Positions 1-5,024 of a stretch of 11,139 nucleotides of DNA are shown here, piece by piece. The translations under genes and the position numbers were made by a program. The first letter of the stretch is position 1. Each line of letters begins with the position of its first letter. Below the pieces are notes generated by a model. It was not told the origin of the DNA. It worked only from the letters and a program-made list of their open reading frames with translations, and did no database searches. Location: the NCBI GenBank assembly GCA_035574455.1, contig DATLYT010000008.1:1-11139 (forward strand), given 5' to 3'. The DNA comes from DATLYT01 sp035574455 (GTDB taxonomy: Bacteria; Bacteroidota; Ignavibacteria; UBA10030).

Positions 1-1182
1 GATGAGTTTAACTTAGGAGCTTTCCATCGAGGCCACAGCGGTCGGTTCTATTTCGGAGGAGTCAACGGCGTATCAACGTTCTTTCCCGAGAAGCTTGAGG
101 ATAATCCTCACGCTCCACCCGTCGTCTTGACGAGCTTCAAAGTGTTTGAAGAGCCGGTACAACTGCCGGCACCGATCTGGCAAGTCGAAGAACTGCAGCT
201 TTCGTACGAGCAGAACTTTTTCTCGTTCGAATTTGCGGCGCTCGACTTCACGACGCCGGAGAAGAATCAGTACGCCTATCGGTTAGAAGGATTCGATGCC
301 GACTGGATTGCCAGTGGTACGAGGCGATACGCGAGCTACACCAATGTTGAGCCGGGTTCCTATCTCTTCCGCGTGAAAGGATCCAACAACGACGGCGTGT
401 GGAATGAAGAGGGCATTGCCGTACGCATCACCATCGTTCCCCCGTTCTGGCAAACCGGGTGGTTCCGGATCGGCGCAACGGGCGCGATTCTTCTGATGAC
501 CTATGGGCTGTATCGTTACAGGGTGAACAGGCTGCTTGAAATTGAGCGCATGCGGACGCGCATCGCTACGGATTTGCATGACGACATCGGGACGAGCCTG
601 TCGAGCATTGCTATTTCCAGCGATGTTGCACGACAAACCATCGAACAGAACCCCGCCGAAGCACGAGAGCTCCTAGAGGATGTATCCGGCACCGCACGCA
701 GTCTGTTAGACGCAATGAACGATATCGTCTGGACGATCAAACCGGAGAATGATCTGCTGGATGATCTCGTGCTGCGTATGCAGGAGTTTTCCATCCGCCT
801 TCTTGATGCCAAAGCGATCGAACTTCGTTTTCGGAAAGAGCTGGAGGCGAATGGTTTCAACGTGCGACTTCCACTCGACGTACGGCGAAACATCTATCTC
901 ATCTTCAAAGAATTGGTCAACAACATCGCTAAACACGCAGCCTGTACCGCAGTCGATATCCAGATCCATCTTCTCCCCCACCACAACTCTCGACGTTGGC
1001 GCCTGCTATCGATTGAGGTGAAGGATAACGGTGCAGGTTTTGATCTGGCGGTGCCAACACGGGGGAACGGTCTGAAGAATATGCAACAGAGGGCAACGGC
1101 TATCGGCGCAAGCATAACGATCGCAACTGAGCCGGGCAAGGGAACATCCGCAAACCTTCGTGTGCCGGTCAAAATCCCCTGA
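1..1182 (+). CDS. Sensor histidine kinase, propeller/Y_Y_Y type, 3' part (5' end outside window)
   Basis: The frame is open from base 1, so the gene enters from the left; 393 residues are visible and the TTG at 127 is internal. Residues 1-40 look like the last blade of a two-component-regulator beta-propeller (FYFGGVNGVSTFFP, then PPVVLTSF). Residues about 66-147 form a Y_Y_Y domain ending in the usual PPFWQT. A single membrane helix spans about 153-171. The HisKA_3-type dimerisation helix carries the phospho-acceptor His193 in DLHDDIG (181-210). The ATPase domain has the N-box (KELVNN, 303-308), G1 (DNGAGF, 342-347) and G2 (GNGLKN, 355-360). The family senses a ligand through the periplasmic propeller, autophosphorylates on His and passes phosphate to a NarL-type regulator. 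The likely partner is the regulator at 3402-4037. The stop codon lies inside a palindromic site. The ligand cannot be told from this fragment. Confidence 0.94.
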   Translation, partial: DEFNLGAFHRGHSGRFYFGGVNGVSTFFPEKLEDNPHAPPVVLTSFKVFEEPVQLPAPIWQVEELQLSYEQNFFSFEFAALDFTTPEKNQYAYRLEGFDADWIASGTRRYASYTNVEPGSYLFRVKGSNNDGVWNEEGIAVRITIVPPFWQTGWFRIGATGAILLMTYGLYRYRVNRLLEIERMRTRIATDLHDDIGTSLSSIAISSDVARQTIEQNPAEARELLEDVSGTARSLLDAMNDIVWTIKPENDLLDDLVLRMQEFSIRLLDAKAIELRFRKELEANGFNVRLPLDVRRNIYLIFKELVNNIAKHAACTAVDIQIHLLPHHNSRRWRLLSIEVKDNGAGFDLAVPTRGNGLKNMQQRATAIGASITIATEPGKGTSANLRVPVKIP

Positions 1183-1191
1183 ATTGGGGAT
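1169..1191. promoter_or_regulatory. Palindromic operator candidate, copy 1
   Basis: Arms ATCCCC (1174-1179) and GGGGAT (1186-1191) flank a 6-nt spacer, TGAATT, whose first three bases are the stop codon of the kinase gene. The 23 bases match those at 4091-4113 at all positions but one (T1180 versus A4102). The site ends 63 nt before the ATG of the next gene. No T-run follows, so it does not look like an intrinsic terminator. Two near-identical dyads, each upstream of a separate group of envelope genes, suggest a binding site for a dimeric regulator. The NarL-family protein encoded between them is the natural candidate (inference). Confidence 0.6.
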
Positions 1192-1209
1192 GGATTCCGA
1201 GCATCGCGT

Positions 1210-1250
1210 TTCCTATATACGGTTCCGAGCGCGATCCACTCATAGGAGGT
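1210..1250 (+). promoter_or_regulatory. Putative core promoter element and strong ribosome binding site
   Basis: TTCCTATATAC at 1210-1220 ends 34 nt before the ATG at 1255, and a strong Shine-Dalgarno AGGAGGT sits at 1244-1250. The same arrangement, TTCCTCTATAGAC followed by AAGGAGG, occurs before the lipoprotein gene at 4215. The shared TATA-containing element may be the -10/-7 region of a promoter driven from the adjacent palindrome. No convincing -35 hexamer is visible at standard spacing, as would be expected of an activator-dependent promoter. The ribosome site is certain by eye; the promoter is inference. Confidence 0.4.
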
Positions 1251-1254
1251 TACC

Positions 1255-1902
1255 ATGGGAAATCGTGTTGGTCTTTATTACCGCTCGTTGGTCCTTACAA
1301 CTCTTCTCACTGCGTGGCTGATTCCCACCCGCGGAACCGGACAGCAGTCATCGGATGAGAAGAAACAGCTCGTCTCCAACAAGCAGTATGGATTCTCGTT
1401 CAGCTGCCCGAAGAATTGGACTGTTGACTGGGGACACTTTCCCGATCCGTTGCCGGATCCGGAAGCGTTTAAGACCGGCAAGGTTGGTCTCGAAGGGAGT
1501 CTGGGGAAGCCATCACGGGGAGAAGAGAACGGCGTGCGCTTGAATGCGGTCAAACCGACGCGAGATGGTGGAGAACTTCCGCCGCCGACTATCGAGGTCT
1601 ACGCCCATCCTTCTACGGCAAAGAGCTGTGATCAGTTTACCACGGAAGTAAAGGAGTGGGGAAAAATCTTCGGACAGAAGCTTCGTTCTGCGGAAAAGGT
1701 CATCACCAAGAATAACCTTGAGGGATGCGACATCGTCTACACAACTCCGATGGGGCAGCACGAGGTGTTCAGTCGTATGACAGTCTTCTTTCTGCATGGC
1801 AAACGGTACGTTCTCACGTACTTTGAGCCGAATGAAGCTGATTTTCGGGCGAACGCAAAGGCGTTCGAGGATGTTCTTCATTCATTCGCTATCACAAAGT
1901 AG
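1255..1902 (+). CDS. Exported PsbP/DUF1795-like protein
   Basis: This is a 215-residue protein. The ATG is chosen because AGGAGGT lies 5 nt upstream. Residues 8-25 form a hydrophobic signal segment after Arg4/Arg10, with probable cleavage near GTG-Q30, so the mature protein should be periplasmic or exported. NKQYGFSFSCPKNWTV (42-57) and the C-terminal KRYVLTYFEPNEADF plus FEDVLHSFAI (183-213) match the pattern of PsbP/Mog1-like domains: a 'Y-G-F-S-F-P-W' opening strand and a closing helix read as 'F..vL.SF'. Cys51, Cys124 and Cys154 could allow disulphides after export. The biochemical role of such bacterial proteins is generally unknown. It is the first gene downstream of the copy-1 palindrome and probably heads a run with the next two genes, the following one starting only 12 nt after its stop. 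Confidence 0.85.
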   Translation: MGNRVGLYYRSLVLTTLLTAWLIPTRGTGQQSSDEKKQLVSNKQYGFSFSCPKNWTVDWGHFPDPLPDPEAFKTGKVGLEGSLGKPSRGEENGVRLNAVKPTRDGGELPPPTIEVYAHPSTAKSCDQFTTEVKEWGKIFGQKLRSAEKVITKNNLEGCDIVYTTPMGQHEVFSRMTVFFLHGKRYVLTYFEPNEADFRANAKAFEDVLHSFAITK

Positions 1903-1914
1903 AGAGACTCACAG

Positions 1915-2436
1915 ATGAGATCGCCCTGTATTCTTCCGCTGCTGACTGTGCCGTTGTTTTTTCTTCCCGCACTTCGTGAGGACATCCGTGAAGTCAAAGA
2001 CAATGCGGTGTTCGCGCAGAGCCAACGGGATCTCGGAGGACGAGACCATCCATTGTTTCCCCGCTTGCCGGGTTACCGCATCACGTCATATGAAAGGAAG
2101 GATCGTGCTACTGCACATCTGCACAACATCATCGAAGGCGGCAGACACAAAGGTCGGTTCAAGGTAGAGGGGCAACTCCGAGTTACAGATTTCTTCTACG
2201 AGGTAGAAAGCACAACGGCAAAGAATGGAGAGGAGATCAAGCAACATTACCGGGCGATTGTCAAGAAGCTCGGAGGTAACATCATCTACGACAAAGGGGC
2301 CGACTTCACCGCGAAAATAATGCGGAAGGCAGGAGAAGGCGGAACAGCCGACATCACGTGGCTCTACGTTCACGCATACACGGATGCCGGACCCGAGTAT
2401 TACGTCACCATTGTCGAGCAAAAGGGAGACCGGTAG
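1915..2436 (+). CDS. Exported single-domain protein, paralogue of the N-terminal domain of the next gene
   Basis: This is a 173-residue protein whose ATG is 12 nt past the previous stop, with GAGAGA as a weak ribosome site, so translation is probably coupled. A hydrophobic stretch at residues 5-20 is a likely signal peptide, although the basic n-region is short and the cleavage point (perhaps AVFA-Q) is uncertain. From residue 41 it parallels residues 29-143 of the OmpA fusion downstream. GGRDHPLFPRLPGYRITSYE matches GSKDHPLFTRMPDYYIGTYE. A VEG motif, a helix (HYRAIVKKLGGNIIYD versus NYANAIKKAGGDVVHQ) and a final strand (YYVTIVEQ versus YSLVVVEE) follow in the same order. The domain resembles the DUF4892-type N-terminal region seen before OmpA domains in many Gram-negative proteins (from memory). 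Its function is unknown. It may be a soluble partner or competitor of the peptidoglycan-anchored form (inference). Confidence 0.85.
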   Translation: MRSPCILPLLTVPLFFLPALREDIREVKDNAVFAQSQRDLGGRDHPLFPRLPGYRITSYERKDRATAHLHNIIEGGRHKGRFKVEGQLRVTDFFYEVESTTAKNGEEIKQHYRAIVKKLGGNIIYDKGADFTAKIMRKAGEGGTADITWLYVHAYTDAGPEYYVTIVEQKGDR

Positions 2437-2516
2437 CGACTGTTTCGGGCAGCGTGGTTCGACAGGCAAAACAATGACGAGGTGAGAAAAAAACTACCAC
2501 ACGGGAGACTCAAACC

Positions 2517-3350
2517 ATGAGCACACAGATTATTCTAACTTGGCTTTTCTCTGTTACGGTCTTTCTGTGCGCGAATTCGCTCGCTCAGCAGGACATCGAA
2601 GGTAGCAAAGACCACCCGCTCTTCACCAGAATGCCCGACTACTATATAGGTACGTACGAACAGAGGGACTTTGATGCCTATAACAGCTTCAGAGACAGCA
2701 AAGGTGGTTGGATAACGGTCGAGGGTCGATTCACCAAAATCACATACATGGTGAAGGACGGCGTTCGACCGCAGTCGGCGGCTGCTGTGCTCCGAAATTA
2801 TGCAAACGCAATCAAGAAAGCTGGAGGCGATGTCGTCCATCAAGGCGACCAGAATGTCTATCTGAAGCTCGAAAAAGGAGGCAGGCGCACCTGGGCCCAT
2901 ATCTATGCAACAGGCGGTGATTGGTATAGTCTCGTCGTCGTTGAAGAAGCGCCGATGCAACAAGTGGTTGAGGCCAATGCCGATGCCTGGAAGAACGACA
3001 TCCTGCAAACAGGTAAAGCGGCTCTCTACGGGATTTACTTTGATACGGGCAAGTCCGATATCAAACCGGAATCAGAAGCCGCGATCAAGGAAATCGTGCG
3101 TCTCCTCTCCGAAAACCCTGCACTGAGCCTTCACGTCGTCGGGCATACAGACAATGTGGGAGGGCTGGACTACAACCTGAAGCTCTCTAAAGCGCGAGCC
3201 GAGGCGGTCGTCAATGAACTTGTGTCAAAGCACAAGGTCGCTGCCGACCGACTAAAAGCTCATGGTGTGGGACCGCTTTCACCGGTCTCATCGAACGATT
3301 CCGAGAAAGGCAGGGCGCTGAACCGAAGGGTAGAATTGGTGAAGCAGTGA
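2517..3350 (+). CDS. OmpA-family protein with DUF4892-like N-terminal domain
   Basis: This is a 277-residue protein. The ATG at 2517 has GGGAG 9 nt upstream. Residues 5-23 are a clear signal peptide (cleavage after SLA, before Gln24); there is no lipobox. Residues 29-150 form the GSKDHPLFTRMP domain shared with the preceding gene. Residues 168-277 are an OmpA C-terminal peptidoglycan-binding domain: IYFDTGKSDIKPES (173-186), VGHTDNVGG (208-216) with the diaminopimelate-binding Asp212, and NRRVELV (269-275) with the conserved Arg residues. The domain binds cell wall peptides, so the N-terminal domain is probably held at the wall on the periplasmic side. This two-domain layout and length are typical of a widespread family. 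The neighbouring genes suggest an envelope-stress or surface-remodelling role under the flanking two-component system (inference). Confidence 0.93.
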   Translation: MSTQIILTWLFSVTVFLCANSLAQQDIEGSKDHPLFTRMPDYYIGTYEQRDFDAYNSFRDSKGGWITVEGRFTKITYMVKDGVRPQSAAAVLRNYANAIKKAGGDVVHQGDQNVYLKLEKGGRRTWAHIYATGGDWYSLVVVEEAPMQQVVEANADAWKNDILQTGKAALYGIYFDTGKSDIKPESEAAIKEIVRLLSENPALSLHVVGHTDNVGGLDYNLKLSKARAEAVVNELVSKHKVAADRLKAHGVGPLSPVSSNDSEKGRALNRRVELVKQ

Positions 3351-3401
3351 ACAGATAACTACAGGGAAATATGAAAGCGACCGAGAACAGGAGCTGATCG
3401 T

Positions 3402-4037
3402 TTGTCGATTTCTGTAGCAATTGTCGAAGACAATGCGTCGATCCGGGATGGGATTGCGCGTCTGCTCAACGCCACGCCGGGCTTTCGCTGCAATCAGAAA
3501 TATGCATCGTGCGAAGAGGCCTTGCAAAGCATCAAGGAACCGTTGCCCGACATCGTCTTGATGGATATCGGTCTCGATGGAATGTCCGGCATCGAAGGGG
3601 TTCGCCGGCTGAAGCAACGGTATCCCAACCTCAATGTTGTGATGTTGACGGTCTACGACGACAACGAGAGAATCTTTCAATCGCTCTGCTCCGGCGCATC
3701 GGGATATCTCCTGAAGAACAGCTCTCCGGAGGTTGTCATGGCGGCGCTCACGGAAGTACACCGCGGCGGCGCGGCGATGACACCAAGCATCGCGAAAAAA
3801 GTGCTCAGCCTCTTCCGCTCCATTGCTCCCGCCCAGACAGAATCCCACAACCTTACCAAACGCGAGACCGAAATTCTTGAACACCTCGTTGCCGGCTCGA
3901 GTTACAAGATGATTGCAGACGCACTGAACCTCAGCATCGAAACCGTTCATACGCACATCAAACGGATTTACGGGAAATTGCAAGTGCATTCCAAGACGGA
4001 AGCGGTCTCCAAAGCACTCAGGCAAAGGCTCGTGTAA
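3402..4037 (+). CDS. NarL/LuxR-type response regulator
   Basis: This is a 211-residue protein. Translation is assigned to TTG 3402 because AGGAG (3389-3393) lies 8 nt upstream and the receiver domain begins at once (SISVAIVEDN); the ATG at 3371 is in another frame and ends after eight codons. The receiver domain (2-122) has the acidic pair Glu9/Asp10, phospho-acceptor Asp55 in VLMDIGLDG, Thr83 and Lys105. The LuxR/GerE helix-turn-helix (150-205) carries LTKRETEIL and the recognition helix SIETVHTHIKRIYGKL. Phosphorylation is expected to drive dimerisation and binding to inverted repeats. The HisKA_3 kinase at 1-1182 is the matching class of partner, though three exported-protein genes lie between them. 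The twin palindromes at 1169 and 4091 are plausible targets. A TTG start may keep expression low. Confidence 0.95.
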   Translation: MSISVAIVEDNASIRDGIARLLNATPGFRCNQKYASCEEALQSIKEPLPDIVLMDIGLDGMSGIEGVRRLKQRYPNLNVVMLTVYDDNERIFQSLCSGASGYLLKNSSPEVVMAALTEVHRGGAAMTPSIAKKVLSLFRSIAPAQTESHNLTKRETEILEHLVAGSSYKMIADALNLSIETVHTHIKRIYGKLQVHSKTEAVSKALRQRLV

Positions 4038-4090
4038 ATTCGGGGTACCTTCCTACCTCTCTCCCTGAAAATCCTTCAGAAGCCGTTCCC

Positions 4091-4114
4091 TCAAAATCCC
4101 CAGAATTGGGGATT
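4091..4114. promoter_or_regulatory. Palindromic operator candidate, copy 2
   Basis: Perfect 8-bp arms AATCCCCA (4095-4102) and TGGGGATT (4107-4114) enclose GAAT. This is the more symmetrical copy of the dyad at 1169-1191, with 22 of 23 matching positions. It lies 53 nt past the response regulator stop and about 100 nt before the lipoprotein ATG. The rest of the 177-nt intergenic region holds a weak CTGAA/TTCAG hairpin (4065-4079), a TTGACA at 4141-4146 without a partner -10, and a tandem AGACATT pair (4181-4194). Confidence 0.65.
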
Positions 4115-4171
4115 GTTGATGTCCGCCAAATGCAGAATATTTGACACATCAAACCTTGTGTTCCCAGAAAC

Positions 4172-4209
4172 TTCCTCTATAGACATTAGACATTCACAAC
4201 GTAAGGAGG
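4172..4209 (+). promoter_or_regulatory. Putative core promoter element and strong ribosome binding site
   Basis: TTCCTCTATAGAC (4172-4184) ends 30 nt before ATG 4215 and parallels TTCCTATATAC before the gene at 1255. AAGGAGG (4203-4209) is a strong Shine-Dalgarno, 5 nt from the ATG; its context GGAGGGTACTATG closely resembles GGAGGTTACCATG at the other gene. The element is 58 nt from the palindrome here and 18 nt in the other copy, a difference of 40 nt, close to four helical turns. The promoter role is inference. Confidence 0.4.
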
Positions 4210-4214
4210 GTACT

Positions 4215-4925
4215 ATGAGTATTCCAACACTGCACAAGTATTTTTGGAGCCTGCTTCTGGTGCTCGCTTTCACCGTCTTCGTTGCGGGCTGCGGAAAAGA
4301 AGAAGAATCGCCCACAGAGCCGCCGCAAGACGCGCCATCGATTCCGTCTGTGAGATTCAAAGGACCGAACACGACGTCGCAAGACCCGTACGCGCAGACG
4401 GCAAAGACCATGGCAGAGTTCTTCAGCGCCGTTACTTCGATGTGGGATGCATTTCGATCGTTACCGGCCACGAAAGAAGGAAATAGCTGGAAGTGGACAT
4501 ATACCGCCGGCGGTGTGACGTACACGTATACAGGAACGAAACAAGCGGATGGAAGTGTCCAGTGGCGCTACACGATGAATGGTGGCGGATACAATAATTG
4601 GACTGCTCTCGAGGGTTCAACAAGTGGCGATGGGAAGAGCGGGAGCTTCAAGGCATACGAGGAGAATTCGACGCGAATCGATGTGGAAGTGTCCTGGTCG
4701 ACGAGCGCATCGAACGTCCTTACCGGCATATGGCGGGATTATGAGAACGGCGTGCCGGACGAGCGCATAGAGCTTATTAACAATCCAGACGGCTCGGGTG
4801 AGCTTAAGTTCTACAACAGGCAAAATGTTCTGACTCTTCGCATGGTTTGGCAGGCGAACGGTTCGGGCGAGTGGTGGACGTACAGCGACACAGGTCAGCA
4901 AACCGGCACCGGACGCTGGAGCTAA
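4215..4925 (+). CDS. Small lipoprotein of unknown family
   Basis: This is a 236-residue protein. The frame is open further upstream (to a TTG at 4113), but ATG 4215 is chosen for its strong AAGGAGG site and because the signal peptide starts there. Residues 9-25 are hydrophobic and end in the lipobox VAGC, so Cys26 should be lipidated and the protein anchored in a membrane. A Glu/Pro-rich tether (27-47) leads to a short helix-like stretch (58-83). Residues 92-236 are strand-rich, with many Trp and Tyr and alternating turns: WKWTYTAGG, GSVQWRYTMNGGG, GSGELKFY, GSGEWWTYS. This looks like a small beta-barrel or a stack of beta-hairpins such as a lipocalin-like or toast-rack fold, but I recognise no family. 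It is the first gene after the copy-2 palindrome and precedes the giant secreted protein in the same direction. Confidence 0.87.
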   Translation: MSIPTLHKYFWSLLLVLAFTVFVAGCGKEEESPTEPPQDAPSIPSVRFKGPNTTSQDPYAQTAKTMAEFFSAVTSMWDAFRSLPATKEGNSWKWTYTAGGVTYTYTGTKQADGSVQWRYTMNGGGYNNWTALEGSTSGDGKSGSFKAYEENSTRIDVEVSWSTSASNVLTGIWRDYENGVPDERIELINNPDGSGELKFYNRQNVLTLRMVWQANGSGEWWTYSDTGQQTGTGRWS

Positions 4926-4951
4926 AAAATAGGTTGAGCAGTGGTTCGTTG

Positions 4952-4980
4952 CTCGTTCCCACGCTCGGCGTCGGAACGAG
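4952..4980. repeat. 29-nt imperfect hairpin, dispersed-repeat type
   Basis: CTCGTTCC (4952-4959) pairs with GGAACGAG (4973-4980). After one C-C mismatch, ACGC (4961-4964) pairs with GCGT (4968-4971) around a TCG loop. From memory, hairpins of the CGTTCCCACGCTC...GCGTGGGAACG kind are scattered between genes in many unrelated bacteria. This copy has lost one pairing base. It lies 27 nt after the lipoprotein stop with no T-run following. It may act as a transcript-end or mRNA-stabilising hairpin, or simply be a mobile repeat. Confidence 0.65.
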
Positions 4981-5024
4981 ATGAACGGAGCAGAGAACTA
5001 CAGAGTGAAGAACCATCAGCACGT

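Noticed and set aside
127..129. TTG as the start of the histidine kinase
   Set aside because: The frame is open to base 1 and the upstream codons encode a recognisable propeller blade, so this is an internal leucine codon.
1174..1191. Copy-1 palindrome as an intrinsic terminator of the kinase gene
   Set aside because: The stem is only 6 bp, no T-run follows, and the exact sequence recurs at 4091; a DNA-binding site explains it better.
3288..4025. 245-codon open frame on the minus strand opposite the response regulator
   Set aside because: It lies wholly opposite a gene with clear receiver and helix-turn-helix motifs; its translation has no recognisable domain, and such mirror frames are common at this base composition.
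4065..4079. CTGAA/TTCAG hairpin after the response regulator as a terminator
   Set aside because: The stem is 5 bp, A/T-rich in part, with no T-run; it is too weak to call.
4141..4146. Perfect TTGACA as a sigma-70 type -35 box
   Set aside because: No TATAAT-like sequence occurs 16-18 bp downstream; the nearest TATA-like element is about 30 bp away.
4181..4194. Tandem AGACATT pair
   Set aside because: Two 7-nt copies in an A/T-rich stretch can arise by chance; no third copy or palindromic partner was found.
4113..4214. Upstream TTG start for the lipoprotein
   Set aside because: It would add 34 residues before the signal peptide, overlaps the palindrome and lacks a ribosome site; ATG 4215 has a strong one and a correctly placed lipobox.
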